Source: Nevskia sp. (GTDB lineage: Bacteria > Pseudomonadota > Gammaproteobacteria > Nevskiales > Nevskiaceae). Taken from it: DNA of 49,788 nucleotides. Under the pieces are notes generated by a model. The model saw nothing but the letters and a program-made list of their open reading frames with translations, was not told the DNA's origin and did no database searches. This document shows, piece by piece, positions 6,550 to 15,587 of the stretch. The position numbers and the translations under genes were made by a program. The stretch covers positions 1-49,788 of the forward strand of contig JAQGNU010000046.1 of the NCBI GenBank assembly GCA_028291645.1, read 5' to 3'. Every line of letters begins with the position of its first letter. Within the stretch, counting starts at the first letter, position 1.

Positions 6550-8754
6550 CTAGAAACGGTAGTTGAGCGAGACCAGCGCCGTGCGCGTGATGCCCGGCAC
6601 CGAGCGCCCGCCGTCGGACTGGATCAGCGAATCGAAGTAATGCGTGTTGGTGAGATTCTGCAGATTCAATCGCACGTCGTACTTCTGCTGATGGAAGGCG
6701 AGCGTTGCGTCCCAGCGCGTGAAGCCGGGCACCGAGACGACGTTGGTGGTGTTGACGTAGCGCGACGACGAATACACCAGTCCGGTTCCCGCTTCCCAGG
6801 CCGACCACGGCATGTAGGTGGTCCACAGCGTGGCGTTGTTGCGCGGCGTGTTCGACGGCGTATGACCCTTGGTGCCGTCGGTGCTCGAAGCCTTGACGAT
6901 CTCTGGATCGAGGTAGGTGTAACCACTGAACACCTGCCATTTCGGCGTGATGCGGCCGCTTGCAGTCAACTCGGCGCCGTTGACGCGGATGGTGCCGTCC
7001 AGCGTATAGACGCCGGGTTCCACCTGCGAACGCGCATTGGTCTTTTCGATCTGGAACAGCGCCGCGGTCAGTCCGAGATTGTCGCCGAACAGCGACCACT
7101 TGCTGCCGACTTCGTACGAGCGATTCTTCTCCGGCGGCACGTTCTGGGTGCCGTTGGTCAGCGTCAGCTGTTCGAGCGAAGGATCGAAAGACGTGCCGTA
7201 GGAAACATAGTAGGTCTGTGCGTCATCCGGCTGATACAGCAGTCCGCCACGGACGCTGTCGTAATACACGGTCTGCTGAGCCGCCGCAGCCGTGGTGGTG
7301 GTGCTGATGGTGTTAGTGATCTGCGAGTCGTAACGGTCCCAGCGCACGCCGCCGACGGCCTTGAAGTGCTCGCCGAGCGAAACGGTGTCGTTGACGAAGG
7401 CCGCGTAGGTGGTGGCATCGGCCTGGGCGAGATTGCCTGGCGTGAGGGTGACGCCGGCCTGCTTTCCGGAAATATGCTGCGGATCGGTCAGCGACAACAC
7501 CGGCAGGTTGCCGAGCGTGATTGCCTGGTTCTTGTAGGTGTCGCGGCCGAGCTCGAAGCCGGCGATCAGCAGATGATCCAGCGGGCCGGTGGCGACCTTC
7601 CAGGTGACGTCGCCCTGGTCGAAGGCGGAAGAATCGTGGATGTTGCGGTCGTGACTGCCGAGCTGTACGAACAGATCGTCGGGCGACAGATCGGTCGTAT
7701 TGCCGGCGGCTTTCGTTGGCAGCACAGTGAAGTTGGCGTTGGTGCAGGGATTGGCGCTGCAGGTGCCCACCGAATTGGCCGCGGTTTCGCGCGCATCGAT
7801 GCGGTACTTGCTGTACTGCGCCTGGTTGCGCAAGGTCAATTCCGGCGCGAGCTGATATTTCAGGCTGCCGTTGAGTACCTGCACATCCTGCCGCGTGGTG
7901 TCGTCGGTCAGGCCATAGAAATTGTCGCGCGACACTGGCGCCGGGCGATTGTTGAGCGGCGGCAGGCCGTAATCCGGCATGTCGTGGTTATGTTCGAGCA
8001 GCGTGGAGACGGTCAACACCGTCTTCGGACTGAGATCGACTCGCAGCGAGGGCGCGGCGCCGTAATCTTGGTTGTGCATCACGTCGCGCGTGGAATGTAC
8101 CGTCTGCGCCATGACCGGCACGCGCACCGCCACGGCGTCGTTCAGCGTGTGATCGAAGTCACCGGTAAAGCGGTACTGGTCGCTGGTGCCGATCAACACC
8201 GAGACTTCATCGTGCGGCGTGCGTGATGGCAGTTTGCTGCTCTGGTTGATGATGCCGCCGGTAGAGCCGCGGCCGAACAGCATCGACGACGGGCCTTGCA
8301 GCACCTCGATCGAATCGAGGAAGAAGGTATCGCGGTAATACTGGCCGCGGTCGCGGAAGGTGTCGAGATAGATATCGGTGCGGGCCGAGAAGCCGCGCAG
8401 GTTGATGTTGTTGCCGATGGTGCCCCCTTCGGCTGCAGTGAAGGTGATGCCGGGGACGTAACGTAGAGCACTCTCGAGCGAAGTTGCACCTTGCGCGTCC
8501 ATCACCGCGCGATTGACCACCGTCACCTGCTGCGGGATGTCGCGGATCGGTGTCGGCGTCTTCGCACCGACGGTCGATACAGGCGCGTTGTAGTCGTTGT
8601 TGATCTGCTGGCCGTTGACCGTGACTTCGCCGAGCCGGGTCGCGGACGCGGTTTCGGGAGCGCTCTCCTGCGCCCAGGCTGCCAGCGGAAACGAGAACAA
8701 CAGCATTGCCTTGGCGAATGGGCTGGGGCGGAAAGGGGCGCGCAATAAAGTCAT
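6550..8754 (-). CDS. TonB-dependent siderophore receptor, Fiu/PiuA-like
   Basis: A 734-residue outer membrane receptor for ferric siderophores, probably catecholate type. It has a signal peptide (cleavage after LAAWAQ, about residue 28), a plug domain with RDIPQQVTVV, NINLRGFSAR, SIEVLQGPSSMLFGRGSTGG, a long 22-strand-type barrel and a C-terminal SLNYRF ending in Phe. It is the first gene of the minus-strand operon, followed by piuC, the Fiu/YbiX pairing of E. coli. A Fur-box match lies about 85 bases upstream. The Fiu/PiuA assignment rests on overall pattern and the piuC neighbour. Confidence 0.92.
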   Translation of the reverse strand: MTLLRAPFRPSPFAKAMLLFSFPLAAWAQESAPETASATRLGEVTVNGQQINNDYNAPVSTVGAKTPTPIRDIPQQVTVVNRAVMDAQGATSLESALRYVPGITFTAAEGGTIGNNINLRGFSARTDIYLDTFRDRGQYYRDTFFLDSIEVLQGPSSMLFGRGSTGGIINQSSKLPSRTPHDEVSVLIGTSDQYRFTGDFDHTLNDAVAVRVPVMAQTVHSTRDVMHNQDYGAAPSLRVDLSPKTVLTVSTLLEHNHDMPDYGLPPLNNRPAPVSRDNFYGLTDDTTRQDVQVLNGSLKYQLAPELTLRNQAQYSKYRIDARETAANSVGTCSANPCTNANFTVLPTKAAGNTTDLSPDDLFVQLGSHDRNIHDSSAFDQGDVTWKVATGPLDHLLIAGFELGRDTYKNQAITLGNLPVLSLTDPQHISGKQAGVTLTPGNLAQADATTYAAFVNDTVSLGEHFKAVGGVRWDRYDSQITNTISTTTTAAAAQQTVYYDSVRGGLLYQPDDAQTYYVSYGTSFDPSLEQLTLTNGTQNVPPEKNRSYEVGSKWSLFGDNLGLTAALFQIEKTNARSQVEPGVYTLDGTIRVNGAELTASGRITPKWQVFSGYTYLDPEIVKASSTDGTKGHTPSNTPRNNATLWTTYMPWSAWEAGTGLVYSSSRYVNTTNVVSVPGFTRWDATLAFHQQKYDVRLNLQNLTNTHYFDSLIQSDGGRSVPGITRTALVSLNYRF

Positions 8755-8838
8755 GAGCTAGCTCGATTGATCGTTGGAGGCGTTGGCTCGCGACCGATTG
8801 GCGCTGGCTAGGATTGGTGTTGCGGTGCAGAATCTAAT

Positions 8839-8857
8839 TCAAACGATAATCATTATC
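8839..8857 (-). promoter_or_regulatory. Putative Fur box upstream of the siderophore receptor
   Basis: TCAAACGATAATCATTATC matches the 19-base Fur consensus (GATAATGATAATCATTATC) at 15 positions, including the whole right-hand 13-base palindrome gataatcattatc at 8845-8857. It lies 85 bases upstream of the receptor ATG and about 145 bases upstream of ruvB. The placement predicts iron-dependent repression of the minus-strand operon. The shared intergenic region leaves open whether ruvB is affected. Confidence 0.75.
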
Positions 8858-9001
8858 AATAGAGAATGACTCTCGACTTGGCGGGAATCTGGCATTTGCG
8901 CAGCGACACCGCATCCGTTGTGCAGCGAAATGCCGGCCGCGGACGGTTCGATTCGAGCGCCCGCGCTGTAGGTCCGGCGACGGCCTCCACTACAATGAGC
9001 A

Positions 9002-10075
9002 ATGAGCTCCGCATCCGATGGCGTCGACGCCGGCAACCGCTTGATTTCCACCGTGGCGGCCGGTGAGGAAGAGCGTTTTGAACGTGCGTTGCGGCCGCGT
9101 CGGCTGCAGGATTACGTCGGCCAGCCGGCGGTGCGCGAGCAGATGGGCATCTTCGTCGACGCCGCGCGGCGGCGCGCCGAAGCGCTCGACCATGTGCTGA
9201 TCTTCGGTCCGCCGGGCCTGGGCAAGACCACGCTGGCGCACATCCTGGCGGCCGAGATGGGCGTCAACATGCGGCAGACTTCCGGGCCGGTGCTGGAACG
9301 CGCCGGCGACCTCGCCGCACTGCTGACCAATCTGGAGCCGCGCGACATCCTATTCGTCGACGAGATTCATCGGCTGTCGCCGGTGGTCGAGGAAGTGCTG
9401 TATCCGGCGATGGAGGACTACCAGCTCGACATCATGATCGGCGAAGGGCCGGCCGCGCGCTCGATCCGGCTCGATCTGCCGCCGTTCACGCTGATCGGCG
9501 CCACCACGCGCGCCGGTGCCTTGACCGGACCGCTGCGCGACCGCTTCGGCATCGTCCAGCGCCTGGAGTTTTATTCGGTCGCCGATCTGACGTCGATCGT
9601 GCGGCGCTCGGCCGAAATCCTCAAAGTGCCGATCGACCAGGACGGTGCTACGGAAATCGCACAGCGCTCGCGCGGCACGCCGCGTATCGCCAACCGCTTG
9701 CTGCGCCGCGTGCGCGACTATGCGGAAGTGCGCGGGCATGCGGCCGACCAGGGTCGCATCACGCGCGGCGCCGCCGACGCTGCGATGAAGATGCTGGCGG
9801 TCGACAGCAACGGTTTCGACTTGATGGACCGCAAACTGCTGATGGCGCTGATCGAGCGCTTCGACGGTGGTCCCGCCGGCCTCGATAACCTGGCTGCGGC
9901 GATCGGCGAATCGCGCGACACCATCGAAGACGTGATCGAGCCGTTCCTGATCCAGCAGGGTTATCTGCTGCGCACGCCGCGCGGTCGCATGGCCGGCAAG
10001 CTGGCGTATCAACATTACGGTTTGAAGCCGCCGCAGCGTAACGGCGAGGCCGATCTATTCGCGGGCGCCGAGTAA
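9002..10075 (+). CDS. ruvB: Holliday junction helicase RuvB
   Basis: The AAA+ motor for branch migration, 357 residues. Walker [10 protein letters not shown] at 69-77, Walker B/DEIH at 120-123, sensor motif [18 protein letters not shown], and the C-terminal winged helix ([22 protein letters not shown]). The N-terminus [28 protein letters not shown] matches the family, so the ATG at 9002 or one close to it is right. There is no obvious Shine-Dalgarno, and a TACAAT -10-like hexamer lies at 8991-8996, directly before the ATG. Separated from ruvCA by the divergent iron operon, so it needs its own promoter. Confidence 0.97.
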   Translation: MSSASDGVDAGNRLISTVAAGEEERFERALRPRRLQDYVGQPAVREQMGIFVDAARRRAEALDHVLIFGPPGLGKTTLAHILAAEMGVNMRQTSGPVLERAGDLAALLTNLEPRDILFVDEIHRLSPVVEEVLYPAMEDYQLDIMIGEGPAARSIRLDLPPFTLIGATTRAGALTGPLRDRFGIVQRLEFYSVADLTSIVRRSAEILKVPIDQDGATEIAQRSRGTPRIANRLLRRVRDYAEVRGHAADQGRITRGAADAAMKMLAVDSNGFDLMDRKLLMALIERFDGGPAGLDNLAAAIGESRDTIEDVIEPFLIQQGYLLRTPRGRMAGKLAYQHYGLKPPQRNGEADLFAGAE

Positions 10076-10140
10076 TCCGCCGGTAGTCGCCGGTAACCGC
10101 CGATCGAGTAAATTGAACTGCTGTCAGTCCACTGCGGTCT

Positions 10141-10632
10141 GTGCTGCGCTTGCTGCCGCCGACCAAGCCAAATAAGAAAGCGTCCGGATCAACCATTTTG
10201 AGACCAACCGTCGCGCAAGCTGCCGTCGAACTGTTTCGTTGGCCGATCCGCGTTTATTACGAGGATACGGATGTCAGCGGCGTGGTCTACCACGCCAGCT
10301 ATCTGCGTTTCTTTGAGCGTGCGCGGACCGAATGGTTGCGTGCGCTGGGCTATTCGCAGGAACGTCTGCGGGTCGAACTGGGCATCGCGTTCACCGTCGC
10401 CGACCTGTCGGTGAAATATCTGCAGCCGGCGCGGCTCGACGATGCTTTGATCGCGACCGTCGCGCTGTCGGAAAAGCGCCGGGTCAGCATGACTTTTGCA
10501 CAAACGCTGATCGATTCCGCCGATAATGCGCGCGTCCTCAGCGTGGCCAGCGCCCGCGTGGTCTGCGTCGATGCGCATACGTTCAAGTTACGCGCGCTGC
10601 CCGATGCGCTGAACACCGCGCAACCCATCTAA
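10141..10632 (+). CDS. ybgC: Tol-Pal associated acyl-CoA thioesterase YbgC
   Basis: A hotdog-fold 4-hydroxybenzoyl-CoA-type thioesterase encoded at the head of tol-pal operons. The active-site signature YYEDTDVSGVVYHASYLRFFERARTEWLR contains the catalytic Asp and is followed by the expected hotdog strands. The start is uncertain: GTG at 10141 gives 163 residues, but a TTG at 10198 would give 144, nearer the usual 130-140. The gene lies 35 bases before tolQ on the same strand. Its exact role in Tol-Pal function is not settled in the family. Confidence 0.9.
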   Translation: MLRLLPPTKPNKKASGSTILRPTVAQAAVELFRWPIRVYYEDTDVSGVVYHASYLRFFERARTEWLRALGYSQERLRVELGIAFTVADLSVKYLQPARLDDALIATVALSEKRRVSMTFAQTLIDSADNARVLSVASARVVCVDAHTFKLRALPDALNTAQPI

Positions 10633-10667
10633 TTTCTGCTGCTTACTGAACTGAAGGCGACTCTCAG

Positions 10668-11357
10668 ATGAATGGAACCTTGTCGATTAGCGCACTGATA
10701 CTCAGCGCCAGCCCGCCGGTGCAGGTGATCCTGCTGCTGTTATTGGTCGCCTCGCTGGTGTCGTGGACGGTGATCCTGTCCAAGCGCGCGCTGTTGTCGC
10801 GCACGCAGAAGGCCGCGGCCGCATTCGAAAATCGCTTCTGGGCGGGCGGGACGCTTGCCGAGATTTACGAAGCTTCGCGGCGCCTTGCGGTGAGCGAAGA
10901 GGGCATCGCCCAGATCTTCCGCGCCGGCTACGAGGAATTCACCCGCCAGCAGGGCAGCAACATCAATCCGGACGATGCCTTGGCCGCAGTGCAGCGGCAG
11001 ATGCGTGTCGCGCAGTCGCGCGAAGTCGAGCGTCTCGAAGGCGGCCTGTCGCTGCTGGCGACGATCGGTTCGACCAGTCCTTACGTCGGTCTGCTCGGTA
11101 CGGTGTGGGGCATCATGATCGCGTTCATCGCGATCGGTAACGTCAAGCAGGCGACGCTGGCCTCGGTCGCGCCCGGCATCGCCGAAGCGCTGATCGCCAC
11201 CGCGATGGGTCTGTTCGCGGCGATTCCGGCAGTCATCGCCTACAACTGCCTGACGTCCAACGTCGACCGCCTGGAAAACCGTTTCGGCACTTTTGCCGAA
11301 GAACTGACCGGCATCATCGACCGCGGTCTGCGCGGCGTCGGCAGTCGGGCGCAGTAA
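10668..11357 (+). CDS. tolQ: Tol-Pal system proton channel TolQ
   Basis: TolQ, 229 residues, forms the inner membrane proton channel with TolR and drives outer membrane constriction at division. Three membrane segments: PVQVILLLLLVASLVSWTVIL near the N-terminus, then LSLLATIGSTSPYVGLLGTVWGIM and ALIATAMGLFAAIPAVIAYN. The signature is the same as in the ExbB at 3.2-4.0 kb, but the operon with tolR, tolA, tolB and pal fixes its identity. Its stop overlaps the tolR start (TAATG). Confidence 0.97.
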   Translation: MNGTLSISALILSASPPVQVILLLLLVASLVSWTVILSKRALLSRTQKAAAAFENRFWAGGTLAEIYEASRRLAVSEEGIAQIFRAGYEEFTRQQGSNINPDDALAAVQRQMRVAQSREVERLEGGLSLLATIGSTSPYVGLLGTVWGIMIAFIAIGNVKQATLASVAPGIAEALIATAMGLFAAIPAVIAYNCLTSNVDRLENRFGTFAEELTGIIDRGLRGVGSRAQ

Positions 11358-11827
11358 TGGCCGGCGCGCTCAATGGCAGTGGCCGCGGCAAACGGCGGCT
11401 GAATGCCGAGATCAACGTCGTGCCGTACATCGACGTGATGCTGGTGTTGCTGGTGATCTTCATGGTCACCGCGCCGCTGCTGACGCAGGGCATCGACGTG
11501 CAGTTGCCGGAAGCCAGCACCGAACCGCTGTCGACCGAAGAGCAGCCGATCACGATGTCGGTCGACAAGTCCGGCCGTTACTACCTCGACGTCGGCGCGG
11601 GCACCGATAAGCCGCTCGGCGACGACGATGTCATGGATACCATTGCAAAAGTTCTGCGGCAGAAACCGGATACGACGGTGCTGGTGCGTGCCGACAACGG
11701 CGTGCCGTACGGCGATGTCATCCGTGGCATGTCGCTGCTGCAGGCGGCCGGCGTGAAGAAGATCGGTTTCGTCACCGATCCGAAAAGCATCGGCAAGAGT
11801 ACCGACCCGAAACGTCCGCGCGGATGA
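11357..11827 (+). CDS. tolR: Tol-Pal system protein TolR
   Basis: A 156-residue stator component with a single membrane helix containing the proton-linked Asp (INVVPYIDVMLVLLVIFM) and a periplasmic domain (TTVLVRADNGVPYGDVIRGMSLLQAAGVKKIGFVTDP). One base of overlap with tolQ and an ATGA overlap with tolA show tight coupling. The PYIDVMLVLL motif and the following LPEAST block are typical of TolR. Confidence 0.97.
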   Translation: MAGALNGSGRGKRRLNAEINVVPYIDVMLVLLVIFMVTAPLLTQGIDVQLPEASTEPLSTEEQPITMSVDKSGRYYLDVGAGTDKPLGDDDVMDTIAKVLRQKPDTTVLVRADNGVPYGDVIRGMSLLQAAGVKKIGFVTDPKSIGKSTDPKRPRG

Positions 11828-12717
11828 ATCTGAGTCGTCGCCATCTGTTATTTGCGCTGCTGCTGCACTTGGCGCTGTTCGGTTTGCTGTTCACCGGCGT
11901 GCAGTGCAGCCGCCAGATCGAAGCGCCGCCGGTGATGCAGGGCGTGCTGATCAACCCCTCCGATCTGCCGAAGCTCGATGCGGCGCAGCCCAAGCAGCTG
12001 CCGGATCAACCGCCTGAGCCGCCGAAGCCGCCGGAGCCGAAGCAGGACGACAACGCCAAGCAGGTCGAGCAGCAGAAGCAAGCGGCGGAGCAGCAGGCAC
12101 AAGCCAAAGCCGAGGCTGATACCAAAGCCGCCGCCGCGGCCAAGTCCGCTGCCGAGGCCAAGGCTAAGGCCGAGATCGAAGCGACGCAGAAGGAAAAGGC
12201 CGAACTGCAGGCCAAGGCCGATGCCGATGCGAAGGCGAAAGCCGAAGCGGAGACCAAGGCCAATGCGGCCGCCAAGACCAAGGCGGACGCCGAAGCGAAG
12301 GCGCGCGACGACCTCGCCAAGCAGACCGCCGCCGAAGAGCAGCAGCGCAAGGCCGATGCCGCCAAGCAGGCCGCGGCCGAACGCAAGCAGCGCGAGCAGG
12401 AATTGCAGCAGCAGCTGGGACAGGAGTCGAAAGCCCAGACCCAGGCGATATTGGCCGAGTGGAATGCCAAGCTGATTGCGGCCATCGCCAGCAAATGGGA
12501 GCGTCCGCCGGGGATCGATCCGACGCTGAAGTGCAAACTACATCTGAACCTATCGCCCAGCGGACAGGTCCTTTCCGTGAGCATCGTCGCTAGCAGCGGT
12601 AATGCCTTGTTCGATGGTTCGGTGCAGGCTGCTGTCAGCAGGGCGAGCCCGCTGCCGCTGCCGCGCGACCCGTCGGCTTTCGATCCGAGCATCAACGTCA
12701 CCTTCACCCAGCCCTGA
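11824..12717 (+). CDS. tolA: Cell envelope integrity protein TolA
   Basis: TolA links the TolQR motor to TolB-Pal. The 297-residue protein has an N-terminal membrane helix (LLFALLLHLALFGLLFTGV), a Pro/Glu/Lys-rich section, a long Ala/Lys/Glu-rich helical domain II (about residues 75-200) and a globular C-terminal domain III (ILAEWNAKLIAAIASKWERPP and on). The repetitive domain II also gives long meaningless open frames on the other strand. Located between tolR and tolB as expected. Confidence 0.96.
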   Translation: MNLSRRHLLFALLLHLALFGLLFTGVQCSRQIEAPPVMQGVLINPSDLPKLDAAQPKQLPDQPPEPPKPPEPKQDDNAKQVEQQKQAAEQQAQAKAEADTKAAAAAKSAAEAKAKAEIEATQKEKAELQAKADADAKAKAEAETKANAAAKTKADAEAKARDDLAKQTAAEEQQRKADAAKQAAAERKQREQELQQQLGQESKAQTQAILAEWNAKLIAAIASKWERPPGIDPTLKCKLHLNLSPSGQVLSVSIVASSGNALFDGSVQAAVSRASPLPLPRDPSAFDPSINVTFTQP

Positions 12718-12722
12718 ACGCC

Positions 12723-14018
12723 ATGAAAAAACTAATCGCACTTTTCCTGCTGGTGGCAGGCGCGCCGGCGTTCGCCGACCTCGACATCACCGTGACCAGC
12801 GGCGCCACCGCGCCGACGCCGATCGCGGTGGTGCCGTTCGCGCAGCCAGCGGACGTTAGCGTCGACCTCGCGCAGATCATCGGCGCCGATCTCGATCGCA
12901 GCGGCATCTTCAAGACGCTGCCGCGCACCGACATGCTGGAGAAGCCGACCGATGTCGCGCAGGTCAATTTCCGCAACTGGCAGACGCTGGGCCAGCAGGA
13001 TCTGGTGATTGGTACGGTGACGCGCGTCGGCGGCGGCATCGCCGCCAGCTTCCGGTTGCTCGACGTTTATCACAGCGACGATCCGGCGCATGTGCTGCTG
13101 CTCGGCAAGGACGGCATCAGTGCGTCCGACCCGGCGCGCTATCGTTTGCTGGCGCACCAGATCGCCGATCTGATCTACGAGCGGCTGACCGGCGTGCGCG
13201 GCTATTTCAGCACGCAGTTCGCCTATGTGACTGCGGTCGGTTCCAAAGACAGCCGGCGCTATCAGGTGATCGTCGCCGACGCCGACGGCGAAGGCCCGCA
13301 TGCGATCGCGACGTCGCGCGATCCGCTGATGTCGCCGACCTGGTCACCGGACGGCAAGCGCATCGCTTACGTCGGCTACGATCGCAGCGGCAATTCGGCG
13401 ATCTACGTACAGACGCCCGCCACCGGTGACTTGAAGAAGTTCGTCGGCGAGCGCGGCATCAACGGCTCGCCGTCGTTCTCGCCGGATGGACGCCAGCTGG
13501 CAGTGACGCTGTCGTTCGAGCACAACCCGGATATCTACGTGATCGACATGGCGACCAGTGCGCGTCGTCGCTTGACCACCGACTCGTCGATCGATACCGA
13601 AGCCAGCTGGTCGCCCGATGGCCGCACCATCGCGTTCATCTCGGATCGCGGCGGTTCGCCGCAGATCTACACCGTGAGCGCTTCCGGCGGCGAGCAGAAG
13701 CGTCTGACGTTCCAGGGCAAGCGCAACGAAAAGCCGGTCTATTCGCCCGATGGAAAGTCGATGGCGCTGGTCAATCTGGACAGTTCCAGCTATCGTATTG
13801 CGCTGCTTGACCTCGCCTCCGGAACGCTGAAAACCTTGAGTGACGGGCCTCTTGACGAGAGTCCGAGCTTCGCACCGAACGGCGTCGCGGTGATTTATAC
13901 CAAGCAAGGTCGGCAAGGTTCTGAGTTGGCGATGGTGTCGCTCGATGGGCGCATCAAGCAAAGCCTGCGGCAGCCCGGCGACGTGCGCGAGCCGGCCTGG
14001 TCGCCTTATCTGCAGTGA
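12723..14018 (+). CDS. tolB: Tol-Pal system beta-propeller protein TolB
   Basis: Periplasmic TolB, 431 residues, binds Pal and the TolA C-terminus. Signal peptide MKKLIALFLLVAGAPAFA, then the N-terminal alpha/beta domain and a six-bladed propeller with repeated SPDGxxIA-type motifs (WSPDGKRIAYVGYD, FSPDGRQLAVTLS, WSPDGRTIAFISDR, YSPDGKSMALVNLD). It starts five bases after tolA. The length matches the family. Confidence 0.97.
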   Translation: MKKLIALFLLVAGAPAFADLDITVTSGATAPTPIAVVPFAQPADVSVDLAQIIGADLDRSGIFKTLPRTDMLEKPTDVAQVNFRNWQTLGQQDLVIGTVTRVGGGIAASFRLLDVYHSDDPAHVLLLGKDGISASDPARYRLLAHQIADLIYERLTGVRGYFSTQFAYVTAVGSKDSRRYQVIVADADGEGPHAIATSRDPLMSPTWSPDGKRIAYVGYDRSGNSAIYVQTPATGDLKKFVGERGINGSPSFSPDGRQLAVTLSFEHNPDIYVIDMATSARRRLTTDSSIDTEASWSPDGRTIAFISDRGGSPQIYTVSASGGEQKRLTFQGKRNEKPVYSPDGKSMALVNLDSSSYRIALLDLASGTLKTLSDGPLDESPSFAPNGVAVIYTKQGRQGSELAMVSLDGRIKQSLRQPGDVREPAWSPYLQ

Positions 14019-14126
14019 CCCACGCACATGAATAAGTAGGTAATAGCAAAAGCAATCGTTTTAAGTAGCAAATCCCCCGAAACCCAAAATAGACTAAACG
14101 TCTAATCGTCATCAGGAGCGGTTCCC

Positions 14127-14645
14127 ATGATCAACAATAAAATCCTCGCGTGCGTTGCCATCGCCGCCGTTGCACTGCTCAGTGCCTGTTCCGGCAAGGG
14201 TGCCAAAGACGGCGCCAATACCAAGCCGGTCTCGACCGACAGCGGCATCAACACCTACGGCGCCGGCAACGGTTCGCTCGGCAACGGTTCGGATGCCGCC
14301 CTGTCGGCGCAGCTCGCAGCACAGCACTCGGTGTTCTTCGATTACGACAGCAGCGAAATGAAGCCGGAAGGCCAGGCCGTCGTCAGCATCTGGGCCAAGT
14401 ATCTGACCACGCACCCGACCAGCAAGGCCCGTCTGGAAGGCAACACCGACGAGCGCGGTACGCGCGAGTACAACATCGCCCTCGGCGAGCGTCGCGCCAA
14501 CACCGTTGCGCAGGCACTGCAGGCGCAGGGCGTATCCGCGCAGCAGGTCAGCGTGGTGAGCTACGGCGAAGAGCGTCCGGTTGCGCTCGGCCATGACGAA
14601 GATTCGTACGCGCAGAATCGTCGCGTCGATCTGGTTCAGCAGTAA
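14127..14645 (+). CDS. pal: Peptidoglycan-associated lipoprotein Pal
   Basis: A 172-residue outer membrane lipoprotein. Lipobox VALLSAC with Cys21 as the lipidated residue, a Gly/Ser/Asn-rich linker and a C-terminal OmpA-like peptidoglycan-binding domain (VFFDYDSSEMKPEG and LEGNTDERGTREYNIALGERRA, with the conserved Asp and Arg that bind diaminopimelate). A good AGGAG lies ten bases before the ATG. The 108-base AT-rich gap after tolB suggests that pal has an additional promoter. Confidence 0.97.
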   Translation: MINNKILACVAIAAVALLSACSGKGAKDGANTKPVSTDSGINTYGAGNGSLGNGSDAALSAQLAAQHSVFFDYDSSEMKPEGQAVVSIWAKYLTTHPTSKARLEGNTDERGTREYNIALGERRANTVAQALQAQGVSAQQVSVVSYGEERPVALGHDEDSYAQNRRVDLVQQ

Positions 14646-14656
14646 GGAATCGCGCG

Positions 14657-15577
14657 ATGACGCCGGGTTCGAGGTTCAGCCGCATTTCCAAGCTGCGTAG
14701 GACGTCGCTGCAGGCGGCGCCCTTGCTATTGCTGGCACTGACGGCCTGCGCCTCGGACTACGGCGGCGCAATCAATGGTCAGCGTGCGCTCAGCCCCGAA
14801 GAAATGCGGCTGCAGGCGAACGAGACCAAGCTGGCCGAAGTGTCGCGGCGTCTCAATGCAATGGAGGCGCAGCAGCAGAGTTCGAATTCGAGCGAAGACT
14901 TGCGCAATCTGCGTGGGCAAATTGAGCAGCTGCAGTACGACGTCGATCAGCTGAAGAAATCGCAGGCGCAGGTCAACGATCTCGATCAGCGTGTGAAGCG
15001 TTTGGAAACGGGCGGCGCCGCCGCTCCGGATGCAGGCGACGCTGCCGCAGCGGCTGCGTACAACAATGCCAATGCGATGCCCGGCGCTCCGGTTGGCATG
15101 CCGGCCGGTGCTGCGCCGGCTACGGTGATGTCGGCGCCGCCGCGCGTCGGTGCTGCGCCGCCGGTACAGAACCCTGCGCCAGTGGCTTCATCGAGCGCGT
15201 CGGCCGAAGAAGAGGCGATCTACCTGCGCAGCTTCGATCAGCTCAAAGCAGCCAAGTACGACGAGGCGATCAACGGCTTCAAGGGCATGCTGGCCAAGTA
15301 TCCGCAGGGCAATTATGCGGACAACGCCTGGTACTGGATGGGCGAGTCGTATTACGTCAAGAACGATTACCCGAACGCGCTGAAGAGCTATCAGTCGCTG
15401 CTGAAGAACTTTCCGGCGAGTCCGAAAGTGCCGGACGCGCTGCTGAAGACCGGTGCGATCTATCAGAGTCAGCAGCAGAAGGATCAGGCGCGCGCCGCGT
15501 TCCAGCAGATTCTGAAATCTTATCCTTCCTCCAGCGCCGCCGCGCAGGCGCGCACACGGCTCGCGCAGCTGAAGTAA
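14657..15577 (+). CDS. cpoB: Cell division coordinator CpoB (YbgF)
   Basis: A 306-residue envelope protein that in E. coli couples Tol function to peptidoglycan synthesis. The N-terminus has a hydrophobic stretch ending LLLLALTAC, which reads as a lipobox with Cys31, then a coiled coil (about residues 55-120, rich in Gln/Leu/Lys), an Ala/Pro linker and C-terminal TPR repeats (YDEAINGFKGMLAKYPQGNYADNAWYWMGESYY and on). It lies 11 bases after pal. The E. coli protein is not lipidated, so the lipobox is a point of difference. Confidence 0.93.
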   Translation: MTPGSRFSRISKLRRTSLQAAPLLLLALTACASDYGGAINGQRALSPEEMRLQANETKLAEVSRRLNAMEAQQQSSNSSEDLRNLRGQIEQLQYDVDQLKKSQAQVNDLDQRVKRLETGGAAAPDAGDAAAAAAYNNANAMPGAPVGMPAGAAPATVMSAPPRVGAAPPVQNPAPVASSSASAEEEAIYLRSFDQLKAAKYDEAINGFKGMLAKYPQGNYADNAWYWMGESYYVKNDYPNALKSYQSLLKNFPASPKVPDALLKTGAIYQSQQQKDQARAAFQQILKSYPSSSAAAQARTRLAQLK

Positions 15578-15587
15578 CGGAACAGCA

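Noticed and set aside
6433..8226. A 597-codon open frame antisense to the siderophore receptor
   Set aside because: Its translation is Arg/Gly/Val-rich without any domain; the opposite strand encodes a clear receptor. GC-rich DNA gives such shadows.
2806..8754. Iron operon as a mobile island
   Set aside because: No integrase, flanking repeats or clear composition shift; only the small patch at 2.3-2.8 kb is unusual.
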